NCBI RefSeq assembly: GCF_021130785.1
Contig: NC_060213.1
Location: forward strand, 98,448,501 to 98,512,500
Direction: 5' to 3'
Length of the DNA stretch: 64,000 bases
DNA from: Homalodisca vitripennis
Lineage: Eukaryota > Arthropoda > Insecta > Hemiptera > Cicadellidae
Part shown: piece by piece, positions 25,197 to 32,573 of the stretch
How the letters are laid out: each line of letters begins with the position of its first letter
Position numbering within the stretch: position 1 is the first letter of the stretch
Made by a program: the position numbers and the translations under genes
Notes under the pieces: generated by a model
The model's input: the letters and a program-made list of their open reading frames with translations, nothing else
Told to the model about the DNA's origin: nothing
Databases searched by the model: none

Positions 25197-25341
25197 TCAA
25201 GTTTTTGTAAATTGGCTCTTTTTAGTGTTACATTCAGCACATTTTCCAGAAATTCTCTTAACTCCGTTAATGTTTTGCATAGTATTTTATATCGTTTGTG
25301 GCAGTTTTCTCTTTGCACCTCACACAGTATATGAGTGCCAT
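25197..25341 (-). pseudogene. Small zinc-ribbon protein (DUF5679-like), one frameshift
   Basis: About 48 codons, starting at ATG 25341 directly behind a T-rich TTTTGTAAATGG. A first CxxC pair (YCVRCKEKT) and a second (GKCAECNTKK) are separated by an NG-V/R-I segment. This is the layout I know from DUF5679 proteins of Polintons and large DNA viruses (family name from memory). A one-base break near 25275 changes frame between the two CxxC pairs. Both halves are otherwise intact. It lies 15 bp behind the end of the fibre-like gene. Probably a small nucleic-acid-binding or virion protein; this is inference. Confidence 0.6.
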
Positions 25342-25358
25342 TTACAAAAGAAAAATTT
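25339..25358 (-). promoter_or_regulatory. T-rich TAAATGG start motif (zinc-ribbon gene)
   Basis: Minus strand reads TTTTTCTTTTGTAAATGG with the start codon inside the motif. Confidence 0.5.
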
Positions 25359-26325
25359 AAATTGAATCATCGTAACCACCTACTCCATTAAATCTGTTGT
25401 CGATGTTTTCAAAAGTTTTATCGACATCTTCTTTAAATTTATTAAAGTTTTCTTCTAGTTTATTTAATTTGTTATGAAGTATAGCTTGATTAATAGCTAC
25501 TCTTTTAAAAACTTCACCATTGTTTCTATAGGTTTCATTAAAATCCTCTTGAAATTTATTGACTTTTTCAATAAGATCGGCTTTATATAGATTGAAATTT
25601 TCCTCAAAGTTTGTAAATTTTTCATCACAATTTTCTATAGATCTTTTACTTCTTTCTTTAAGTTTTTCATAGACTTCTGTTGTAAAATCTTTAACATGCT
25701 GTTTATGATTCTCGTAATTTTTGTTTAGTTCATTAAACATTTTAATATGATCTTCTAATTGAATCATTACAACAACATCAAATGGATTAATTCCTTTACT
25801 AACACTGCTAATTCTTTTTCCTTTAAAATCTAAGGCATTTTTAACATTCGGATCATGTAAATCAACAATATCGATGTTTTCTGATAATTTTAGAGGTTTT
25901 AAAATTTGTTCTTTAACAACAACATCATGTTTGTCAATACCAGGTCGAACACCGACAATTCTTTTCTTATTAGCCAAACTAACATAATTCTTTTCAACTT
26001 TGATCGCTTCAGTAATTTTATCAGCTTTATCGATATGAGACATTAAATTGGTAAATAATTTTTTTACACCATCATCAACTTCTTTTTCCAATGTTTTTAT
26101 TTTATCAGCAACTTCATTTGAACTCATGAAATTTGCAAGTTTGTTATCATATTCTGCTTTAAAATCTTCAATCTCGACAGCAAACATATCTGAATCTGGA
26201 AGGTTTTGTAATACATTTTCTAACTTGTTATCAAACTCATTTCTCAAACTATCAAAATTCAAACTATTATCTACATTTTGAATAATTTGTGTTCCAAATA
26301 CGTCAAAAATATTTTGTGAATCCAT
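25357..26325 (-). CDS. Fibre-like coiled-coil protein
   Basis: 322 residues from the ATG at 26325, preferred over 26352 because it lies in AATAAATATGGAT, like its neighbours' start motifs, and overlaps the protease stop only slightly. Almost entirely charged helical sequence with heptad-like spacing (roughly residues 1-100 and 195-315). Two related short modules interrupt it around residues 120-185: KRIVGVRPGIDKHDVVV and, about 50 residues later, KRISSVSKGINPFDVVV. This R-I-x-x-V-x-x-G-I-x-x-x-D-V-V-V pattern resembles the short shaft motif between coiled coils in phage and viral fibre proteins, where the chain trimerises. No signal peptide or transmembrane segment is visible. Role inferred: receptor-binding or vertex fibre; unproven. 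Confidence 0.6.
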   Translation of the reverse strand: MDSQNIFDVFGTQIIQNVDNSLNFDSLRNEFDNKLENVLQNLPDSDMFAVEIEDFKAEYDNKLANFMSSNEVADKIKTLEKEVDDGVKKLFTNLMSHIDKADKITEAIKVEKNYVSLANKKRIVGVRPGIDKHDVVVKEQILKPLKLSENIDIVDLHDPNVKNALDFKGKRISSVSKGINPFDVVVMIQLEDHIKMFNELNKNYENHKQHVKDFTTEVYEKLKERSKRSIENCDEKFTNFEENFNLYKADLIEKVNKFQEDFNETYRNNGEVFKRVAINQAILHNKLNKLEENFNKFKEDVDKTFENIDNRFNGVGGYDDSI

Positions 26326-26730
26326 ATTTATTAAGTAATAATTTGTTAACAACTTCTTTAAAATCTTTACCAGTACTCAGTTCATTCAAAACAAAAACAC
26401 ATAAATGACCACAAATTGGGGGATCTTTATAGTCTTGAATCTGAGAATCATTGTAGTAGACGCTTGATTTTTTCAAATATTTAATCAATTCTATAGGTGG
26501 TTTGTCCTCAATTCTTCCATACGAATCAAAATAACATGCATTCTTATCATTTTTATAATAACAAATCCAATGCGTTCCACTTCCCATAATCGAGTCTAAA
26601 TTCACAATTCCACATTCAAATTTCTTAACTTTTTCAGGTAATGTATCTCTCATGAAGATTCCTCTAAAATGTTTAATATTTTTGCAGATTTCTTCCAATT
26701 CCCCGAATGTTAAAGGTTTTAAATTTTTTT
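26303..26730 (-). CDS. PRO: Adenain-like cysteine protease
   Basis: Virion maturation protease of the adenovirus/Polinton C5 type, which would process capsid precursors. GTHWICYY contains the catalytic His, YFDSYG the acidic residue, the segment IQDY the oxyanion Gln, and CGHLC the catalytic Cys. The conserved lead-in LPEKVKKFECGIVNLDS is present. About 140 residues. The frame has no ATG before MRDTLPE, well inside the conserved region. At its 5' end it overlaps the pVI-like frame (26673-27167) in another register. An 8-base A run (plus-strand T run near 26724-26732) sits at the crossover, so the two frames probably encode one protein split by a single-base length change. Confidence 0.85.
26323..26340 (-). 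promoter_or_regulatory. TAAATATGG start motif (fibre-like gene)
   Basis: Minus strand reads ATTACTTAATAAATATGG; two extra bases separate TAAAT from ATGG compared with its neighbours. Confidence 0.35.
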
Positions 26731-27167
26731 TCAATGTTTGATTTCACGTAATTCAAAGTTTTTTCATCTAATCCAGATCCTGTAACATCTTCCAACTCTT
26801 TATCTAACCAATTTAAAATGTTTCGAACAATAGGAATCACATCTTTTTTAACGATTGGAGCAGCTTTACGAACATAAGGAACAACATTTTTAACAACTGG
26901 AATATTTTCTCCAAAATCTAATAAATCTTTCAAAAGTCCACCATTTTTGAGTTCTTTCAACTGATTATAAGAAAATTCTATTCTGGTTCCTTTATTGTTT
27001 TTCTTATGTTTTTCGAGTTTATTGTATTGTCTATTTGTTAAAAATATCTTATCTTCGCCATTTTTTAGTTGATCTATTTTAAATTGAATACTAACGGGTA
27101 TTTTCTTCTTAAAAGCGGATTTTATTTTTTCTTTCTGATTTTTGCTGAAATTTACATTCACCTCCAT
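26673..27167 (-). CDS. pVI-like basic capsid protein, probably N-terminal part of a pVI-protease fusion
   Basis: 164 residues. The first 70 are basic, with FLTNRQYNKLEKH and FSYNQLKELK, patterns common at the start of Polinton minor virion proteins. An amphipathic segment follows the glycine pair (NGGLLKDLLDFGENIPVV, about residues 92-110), reminiscent of the membrane-active helix of adenovirus pVI, then VVPYVRKAAPIVKK and a GSGLD linker. After the A8 run the frame runs about 15 more codons that lack conservation, while the protease frame continues with conserved sequence. The ATG at 27167 lies in TATATAAATGGAG, 9 bp behind the preceding gene's stop. Function by analogy: internal cement or membrane-lytic protein. 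Confidence 0.6.
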   Translation of the reverse strand: MEVNVNFSKNQKEKIKSAFKKKIPVSIQFKIDQLKNGEDKIFLTNRQYNKLEKHKKNNKGTRIEFSYNQLKELKNGGLLKDLLDFGENIPVVKNVVPYVRKAAPIVKKDVIPIVRNILNWLDKELEDVTGSGLDEKTLNYVKSNIEKKFKTFNIRGIGRNLQKY

Positions 27168-27184
27168 TTATATAGTTAAAATTT
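27165..27184 (-). promoter_or_regulatory. TAAATGG start motif (pVI-like gene)
   Basis: Minus strand reads AATTTTAACTATATAAATGG, overlapping the stop of the preceding gene. Confidence 0.45.
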
Positions 27185-28485
27185 CAAGTTCTCTTCGATT
27201 CCCATTCCTAGTTTTCTCTTCAAAAACATTGCTCCAGCTGTTGGAAGTGCAACAAATCTTTCACCTAATCTAGCATCTTTTGATAAAAATTATCCATTGC
27301 CTTATCTTGCCAAAACTTTATCTGCTATATGTCTGGAATTTGTGTCTCTATGTTTTGCATAAAAAATATCGTGTTCCATAGCAGCTTGATCTAATTTATT
27401 TATACCAGGATCTCCTCTTTTCAATCTTTTTTTTCAAGTTTTGTGCCAGGTCCCAGATATTCATAGCCTGGTACGTGTAATTCAAAAGGTAAATTGTTGA
27501 TAAAATCATTCAAAAGTCCGCTACCTTCAATCATAGATGAACTTATTGCCGGCAAAACTCGTTTTAAATATTTAATTCCATCAGGTTTTTCAATCATTTC
27601 ATCAAGTTTGTTCGAAATAAAATCCTTAATCGCTTTCTTTTCGTTCAAAAAATTGTTGTTTCCAGCCTTTTCTTGAGCATAAATATAATTAATAATTCCA
27701 TCGAGTTTTGTCAAATCGTCGATATATCTGTATTCAATCTTATTATCACTGTATTTTCTTACACCTGATCCTTCGATTCGTTTTTCCCAAATTGGTTTAA
27801 TTAATTTCATATATTTTTTACCTCTACTTGACTTAGGCTTCTTAGTAGATGGATCATTATTTTTGTAAATTGAGTCAGATTCCCATAAAATTTCTGTATA
27901 CTTTTGCAAATCTTCTTCAGAATATAAATTGTCTTTTGGGACATCATTGTCTGTTAATAATCTCCATAAACCCTGAGTTCCTTTATATGTTTTATCTTCA
28001 ATAATTATATCATTATGTTCAAAATTAACGGGTAAATTTCCAATCATAAAACTTTTCTTTTTTTTATCCCAATACAAACCAAATTTATCATCCTTTGCTC
28101 TAGGAAGAAATTTTTTACCAATTTCACCAATTATTATATCCGTTGTTCCAGGACTTATTGGTTCAACTATTGTAGATTCTTCAATGATTCTAGGTCTAAA
28201 TGGTGTTGACGATGGTAATTTTGGCAATTCAAACTCAGATTCTGGTATCGAAATATCGGCAAATTGTCGTACAACTGGAACCAAATTCATCAAATTTTGA
28301 TTATCGCTTAAAACGTTTTCAATTTTACCTTCAACATTTTTAATTGCAGAAGTTACAGGTTGATTAATTTTTTGAATAAATTCTTGTTCTTTTTCATCAA
28401 TTCGAATCTGTTCTTTAAATTCTTTGATTAATTTCTTTTCGATTTGATCAAGTTTTTTCGCCTCTTCAGAAGTTACGTTCGCCAT
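27176..28485 (-). pseudogene. Capsid-associated protein with C-terminal parvovirus-type phospholipase A2, frameshifted
   Basis: The open part (354 residues, 28485-27421) has an N-terminal charged helix. A central domain around residues 135-225 has FGLYWDKKKKSFMIGN, DIIIEDKTYKGTQGLWRLLT and KKPKSSRGKKY, matching what I recall as DUF8207 of insect element proteins. It ends in the calcium-loop motif VPGYEYLGPGTKL. The frame breaks at an 8-base A run (about 27424). The next frame continues with RGDPGIN and the catalytic His-Asp pair in EHDIFY (codons 27368-27373). Two further small breaks lie near 27325 and 27295 before GERFVA and the stop at 27176. Parvovirus VP1 uses this enzyme to breach endosomal membrane; the same job here is inference. 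Confidence 0.75.
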
Positions 28486-28502
28486 TTATTTAGGAAAATT
28501 TT
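28483..28502 (-). promoter_or_regulatory. TAAATGG start motif (phospholipase gene)
   Basis: Minus strand reads AATTTTCCTAAATAAATGG; an AACGTG-type repeat array lies immediately upstream. Confidence 0.45.
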
Positions 28503-28650
28503 GAAACGTAGAACGTGAACGTGGAACGTGAACACGAAACGTGAAACGTGAACACAAAACGTGAACACGAAACGTAAAACATGAACGTGAAACACGAACT
28601 TGAAACGTGAACACGAAACGTGAAACATGAACGTGAACGTGGAACGTAAC
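28503..28650. repeat. Degenerate AACGTGAAC array
   Basis: Some fifteen copies of ACGTG/ACGAA-type words in alternating spacing (AACGTGAACGTGG, AACACGAAACGTG). It lies between the phospholipase gene start and the ATPase gene, the longest non-coding gap in the minus-strand block. Many words match the half E-box ACGTG. It could be a regulatory array, a replication-related repeat or a simple expansion. Confidence 0.8.
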
Positions 28651-28803
28651 AGATTTACCGTTTTTCAGTTGTTTTCATAATGTAAATAAAAAGTAAAGAT
28701 AATGTAAAAATAATTGTAACAAATATTTTATCGAGACCACTGAGCAGCATTTATGTTAGAAAATTTATTCAAATATTTTCCATTTTTAGGCTTCAAAGTT
28801 AGA
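28651..28803. other. Short AT-rich spacer
   Basis: Nothing recognised between the AACGTG array and the ATPase stop. Confidence 0.5.
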
Positions 28804-29424
28804 TTAATTGTTTAAAAAACCGTAGTCTTCTTTCCAAATTTTATCACACAACTCAATAAAGTGGTTTAAACTCATATCAGAACCAACATAATTGTTGTAA
28901 ATCTTTCTCGAATAGTGATCGTCTTGCTTAAAAACACACAAAATATTCAGATTATTTCTTATAACTTGTTTATCAACCTTTGAAAAGCATTGAGAAAGAT
29001 AGATACAAGAGATATTTTTGTGACGGGACATTACGAAATATTCCTTAATAACGTCTTGATTTTCTAAAATACAGTCATCGAAAACGATTAAAGAATTCGG
29101 TTTACATTCGCTTAATGGAACTATGTCCTCGGAAGCATTATAAAAATATGATATTTTCTTACTTAAGTTCTTCTCAATATTCTAAAATCTTTCTTGTAAT
29201 TTTTTATATGCGTCTTGTTCTAAAGATTTACTAAAAACATACAAATTGGAATAAGGAATCAACCTATTGTAGATAAAATTCAATAATAAAGTTGTTTTTC
29301 CACATCCACTTGAACCAACAATTAACAATCTGATTGGTTGATCTTTCTTATTTTCTTCAAACGTTTGAAGTTTTATCTGATCTTTTTGCTTTAAAAATTT
29401 CTCCTTTAAATAGAAGATTTTCAT
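28804..29424 (-). pseudogene. ATPase: FtsK/HerA-type DNA packaging ATPase, one in-frame stop
   Basis: About 206 codons in a single frame from ATG 29424. It would pump genome DNA into the procapsid, like poxvirus A32. Walker A is LIVGSSGCGKTTLL (about residues 33-46). Walker B is SLIVFDDC (about residue 110), followed by SRHKNISCIYLSQCF as sensor-like motif and a C-terminal YVGSDMSLNHF. A single TAG at 29182-29184 interrupts the frame between the two Walker motifs; nothing else is broken, so the element may have been functional until recently, or the stop may be a sequencing error. It is divergent from the penton gene with only 21 bp between start codons, and neither start has the TAAATGG motif. 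Confidence 0.85.
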
Positions 29425-29445
29425 CTTGAAGCAACGCTTGCGAAA

Positions 29446-30183
29446 ATGAAGCTGTTCAAGTTGACTTCAGAAAGCTCTCAATTATTTTTAAACTTGGAAC
29501 ATCCTATACACTTAGAGGAAGAATCAAATTATTTTATCGGTTTAAGCGGTTTTTATTCTGACAATTTTGTAATAAATATTAGTGAAAGTTCTCCTTATTG
29601 CATAGGATTTAGTGAGAAGAACATAACAAAATACTATGGTTTAAACAAAGGATATTATACTTTCGATCAAATAAAAAATTCCCTTAAAAATTATCTGAAA
29701 ACATTCAAACAATCAGATAAATCTTTAAACTTTGACGAAAACAAGTTTGAAATGCAAAAAAATTATCTCTCTAATAAAATTCAAATAAAATCACCAGTAA
29801 GAATAATGTTTTCAGCAATTATTGTAGAATTGTTAGGGTTTGTTCAAGAAACTATTGAGCCAAATCAGGTATATTTAGGAAATAAAACGCCAAAATTTAG
29901 ACCGTTCGACGTAATTGAAGTGCACTGCAATCTCGTTGAACCTAGTTTTGAAAATCATACCGAACATTTACACAAAGAATCTGAAATTTTGTACACTTTT
30001 TTCCCAAATGTTGCTTATGGATCAAAAATAAGTGAAAAACCGAATGAAATCGATTATATTCCTATTAGAAAAAATATTACAAGAATTCAAAAAATCGTTC
30101 TGACTATTCAAGACTCTGAGGGAAATTTATTAAATAATGAGAGTAAAACAACAATATATTTAAGATTGCAAGTAACTAGTTAA
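29446..30183 (+). CDS. mCP: Penton (minor capsid) protein
   Basis: 245 residues, fully open. Polinton-type single jelly-roll minor capsid protein expected to occupy the fivefold vertices. Supporting segments: YYGLNKGYYTFDQIKNSL in the first half, LLGF near residue 127, then FRPFDVIEVHCNLVEPSF, HLHKESEILYTFFP, and a C-terminal IVLTIQDSEGNLLNN before a beta-strand end. It is the best preserved structural gene of the element. It shares a very short divergent intergenic region with the ATPase, so both are likely controlled together. The BRO gene follows after 16 bp on the same strand. Confidence 0.8.
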   Translation: MKLFKLTSESSQLFLNLEHPIHLEEESNYFIGLSGFYSDNFVINISESSPYCIGFSEKNITKYYGLNKGYYTFDQIKNSLKNYLKTFKQSDKSLNFDENKFEMQKNYLSNKIQIKSPVRIMFSAIIVELLGFVQETIEPNQVYLGNKTPKFRPFDVIEVHCNLVEPSFENHTEHLHKESEILYTFFPNVAYGSKISEKPNEIDYIPIRKNITRIQKIVLTIQDSEGNLLNNESKTTIYLRLQVTS

Positions 30184-30203
30184 ATTTCTTTCTATCTAAA
30201 TGG
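30184..30203 (+). promoter_or_regulatory. TAAATGG start motif (BRO gene)
   Basis: Reads TTTCTTTCTATCTAAATGG; lies directly behind the penton stop. Confidence 0.5.
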
Positions 30204-31010
30204 AGTCAGTTGTAGACCTACTCAATAATCAACTTACATTCAATAATAAAGACATTGTAACGATTGTTGACGAAAACAATGTAATCTGGTTTAAGGCTAA
30301 AGATGTTTGTGAAATATTAGGTTATGAAAAAACAAAACACGCAATTAAATTAAATGTTGATGATGATGACAAAATTCAATATTTTTACTTAAAAAACAAG
30401 GGGCTATTTGAATGGCCCCTTAACAATCTTCATCCTGACACTGTTTTTATCAATGAATCTGGACTTTATTCTTTAATTTTGAGATCACATAAAAAAGAGG
30501 CAAAAATCTTCAAAAATTGGGTTACAAAAGAAGTTTTGCCAAGTATTCGTAAATTTGGTCAGTACAAACTTGAAAACAAGATTAAATATTTAGAGGACGA
30601 AGTTAAAACACTTGCAAATTAAAGATGAAATAAAAACGGAAATAATCGCAAAACAAAGTGTAAAAATTGACTTAATGAAACCAGAACTTGTTTGTAAAAA
30701 TTTTGATAAGAAAAAACACCATGTTTTTGTATTAATTAAGAAGAATCACATGTGGGAATATCCTTATTACGTTATCAGAGCTCAAAAGAGAGAAATACCG
30801 AAAAGATTGAAAGAACTTGAAATTGATTACCCAGAAATGGAAATTTTATTAAGACATGGAGATCCAAATAGTATAAATCTCTACAACCAAATGAAAGAAT
30901 CTTTGAATATTTTATACAACGGAAATCATTTTACTACAAATATGGCAGAATCTCGACTGATTTATAGAATATCTAAATTACACAATGAAAATGTTTCTAC
31001 ATTTTACTAA
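30200..31010 (+). pseudogene. bro: BRO-family protein (BRO-N plus DUF3627-like), one frameshift
   Basis: Frame 1 (30200-30622) is a BRO-N DNA-binding domain: VIWFKAKDVCEILGYEKTK, then NESGLYSLILRSHKKEAKIF and WVTKEVLPSIRKFGQY. Frame 2 (30612-31010) is the C-terminal domain common in BRO-like proteins of large insect viruses: VLIKKN, then YYVIRAQKREIPKRLK, DPNSINLYNQ and NHFTTNMAE. The frames overlap by 11 bp, so a single-base change near 30605 splits one gene of about 268 residues. BRO proteins bind DNA and are spread by transfer among baculoviruses, entomopoxviruses and transposons. The 3' end converges with the zinc-finger gene below, overlapping by 14 bp. Confidence 0.85.
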
Positions 31011-31333
31011 AAACTCTCGATTTATTATATTTTGTTTGTAAATGTTTAGCATAACTAGGTAACCATTGTAAAATCTTTTTTTCATATTCACAAGGCATTT
31101 CGTTTTTATAACTTTCGCTGAAAATTTTTTTAGCACAATCTTTGCAAAAAGCATCTTTTCTATCTTTACTATACTGCCAGTTATTAAATTCAGAAATATT
31201 TTTAATTTCTTTACAAAAGTAACAATTTTTTTCTTCTAAAGTTAATTTGTCCATTTTAACGTATAATTCCTTACAATAATAGTCTTTTTCTATTCTCTTC
31301 TTGACACTTTGTACATTTCTTTTGAGACTCCAT
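30997..31333 (-). pseudogene. Small Cys-rich zinc-binding protein 1, frameshifted
   Basis: Paralogue of 31367-31714. The start at 31333 lies in TTTTTTCTATTTAAATGG and encodes a CxxC-containing N-terminus (KCTKCQEE); a one-base break near 31275 shifts frame. The frame from 31254 is then open, with CYFCKEIKNISEF, AFCKDCAKKIF and KILQWLPSYAKHLQTKY. The pattern C-x2-C ... C-x2-C with F and W between resembles the treble-clef/zinc-ribbon lead of phage HNH proteins, but no HNH catalytic residues are seen. Function unknown. Confidence 0.65.
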
Positions 31334-31351
31334 TTAAATAGAAAAAATTAT
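31331..31351 (-). promoter_or_regulatory. TAAATGG start motif (zinc protein 1)
   Basis: Minus strand reads TTTTTTCTATTTAAATGG, the same 18 bases as in front of 32570. Confidence 0.55.
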
Positions 31352-31366
31352 TACACGATGAAAATG

Positions 31367-31714
31367 TTAAACTCTTGACTTATGATATTTTGTTTGTAAA
31401 TGTTTAGCATAACTAGGTAACCATTGAAGAACTCTTCCACATTCGCAATGAGTCGGTTTATTTTGACTTTCTCGGAAAATTCTTATAGCACAATCCTTAC
31501 AAAAAGCTTGTTTTTTATCTTTACTATAATGCCAGTTGTGAAATTCTGAAATATTCTTAATTTCTTTACAAACGCAACATTTTTTCTCTTCTAACGTTAA
31601 TTTTTCTATTTTTTCGTATAATTCTCTCTCATATTTACTACGGCAATCCTTACACATAGACCCTAATCCTTCTTCTTTTTTACAAAAGGGACATGATACC
31701 TTTTCGCGCTCCAT
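31367..31714 (-). CDS. Small Cys-rich zinc-binding protein 2
   Basis: 115 residues, open. Three Cys clusters are visible: CPFCKKEE with MCKDCRSK, then CCVCKEIKNISEFHNW with AFCKDC, then HCECG. The C-terminal LQWLPSYAKHLQTKYHKSRV segment is almost identical to zinc protein 1, so the two arose by tandem duplication inside the element. Likely a nucleic-acid- or protein-binding zinc protein. The function is not recognised. Confidence 0.75.
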   Translation of the reverse strand: MEREKVSCPFCKKEEGLGSMCKDCRSKYERELYEKIEKLTLEEKKCCVCKEIKNISEFHNWHYSKDKKQAFCKDCAIRIFRESQNKPTHCECGRVLQWLPSYAKHLQTKYHKSRV

Positions 31715-31731
31715 TTAATAAGGAAAAATTT
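31712..31731 (-). promoter_or_regulatory. TAAATGG-like start motif (zinc protein 2)
   Basis: Minus strand reads TTTTTCCTTATTAAATGG. Confidence 0.5.
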
Positions 31732-31771
31732 TATGAGTTGAGTTTCACTATTTAGTGGAATGTCTTTTTGT

Positions 31772-32020
31772 TTAACGGAAATTATTTGCTAAATTCATAT
31801 TATTTTCTTTCATTCCTCCTAATACTTCAAAAATATACTCTCTCGCTGCTGAAAAATCTCGATTTCTTCCGTAATAATCTTTGTAATCATAGACAAAATA
31901 TCCTAAATAGTTGTACAATAGAATGAAATTATTTCTATTTATCTCTGTTGTAGAAATGTAAACATAAACATTTGTGCTGAAAAATTTATATCTCGGCAGA
32001 CTTAGTTCCATAATCTCCAT
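31772..32020 (-). CDS. Unknown 82-residue protein
   Basis: Rich in Tyr, Asn and Phe, with YNYLGYFVYDYKDYYG in the middle. No recognisable domain, signal peptide or Cys motif. Supported as a gene by its start motif (TTATAAATGGAG) and by a divergent partner at 32048 with 27 bp between the start codons. Confidence 0.55.
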   Translation of the reverse strand: MEIMELSLPRYKFFSTNVYVYISTTEINRNNFILLYNYLGYFVYDYKDYYGRNRDFSAAREYIFEVLGGMKENNMNLANNFR

Positions 32021-32051
32021 TTATAACAAAAAATCTTTTTTGTTTAAATGG
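32018..32051. promoter_or_regulatory. Bidirectional 27-bp start region
   Basis: Minus strand reads TTTTTTGTTATAAATGG and plus strand TTTTTTGTTTAAATGG. Each start codon has a T-run and TAAATGG-type end, and the shared middle is only T and A runs. Confidence 0.55.
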
Positions 32052-32554
32052 AAGAGTACAATGCCAACTGTTACAAGTGTTATAATAGAGGAGAAATTAT
32101 TGATAAAAAATATTTAGTTTGTAGAGATTGTAATTTAATTTTGTACGAAAGACCTAAACCTAAGAAATTACGAAATAAACTAACACATTTGAATAATCTG
32201 CTTATAAAATTACAATACGGAGATGAAAAACAAACAAAATTTGTTACAGAGTTTAGGAAAATAAATAAAAATTTTTGCTTATCTCTTAGAACCGTTGAAA
32301 AAATTATTTTCCTTTTCAAAGAATACATTAGGTTTGTAGGTATCAAAAAGTTTATTATGAAAAGATATTACGTGTATTTTTTTTATTATCTGGATGTTGA
32401 ATTTGTCTACGACTTTAAGCCAGAAATCCTCGATGATTTTATAGTACATTTGGAGAAATTAAACGAAGAACCTCGTGAAAAGAATGCGGTTTTACTCACA
32501 TTCTCCCCGACTTCTCGAGTGATTGTTAGCAAATTTCATTTTTTCCGTCTTTAA
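32048..32554 (+). CDS. TFIIB-like zinc-ribbon protein
   Basis: 168 residues. The N-terminus has CYKCYNRGEIIDKKYLVCRDC, split here as two CxxC knuckles (residues 8-11 and about 25-28) with V-C-x-x-C-N in the second, the layout of TFIIB-type zinc ribbons. The rest is helical and basic (KKLRNKLTHLNNLLIKLQYG), with no clear cyclin repeats. In poxviruses and other cytoplasmic DNA viruses, related zinc-ribbon proteins act as transcription factors. Here that is only a suggestion. Confidence 0.55.
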   Translation: MEEYNANCYKCYNRGEIIDKKYLVCRDCNLILYERPKPKKLRNKLTHLNNLLIKLQYGDEKQTKFVTEFRKINKNFCLSLRTVEKIIFLFKEYIRFVGIKKFIMKRYYVYFFYYLDVEFVYDFKPEILDDFIVHLEKLNEEPREKNAVLLTFSPTSRVIVSKFHFFRL

Positions 32555-32573
32555 ATTTTTTCTATTTAAATGG
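32553..32573 (+). promoter_or_regulatory. TAAATGG start motif (gene at 32570)
   Basis: Reads TTTTTTCTATTTAAATGG, right behind the stop of the zinc-ribbon gene. Confidence 0.55.

Noticed and set aside
26048..26281. Plus-strand frame inside the fibre-like gene
   Set aside because: Shadow of the real minus-strand gene; similar shadows at 27494-27676, 32080-32346 and 33108-33308 were dropped for the same reason.
26730..26734. TTG as the start of the protease
   Set aside because: Not a normal eukaryotic start. A frame continuing from the pVI-like gene explains the conserved upstream residues.
32020..32048. Divergent promoter as a host-type TATA promoter
   Set aside because: Only 27 bp separate the start codons, too little for TATA, initiator and leader on both sides.
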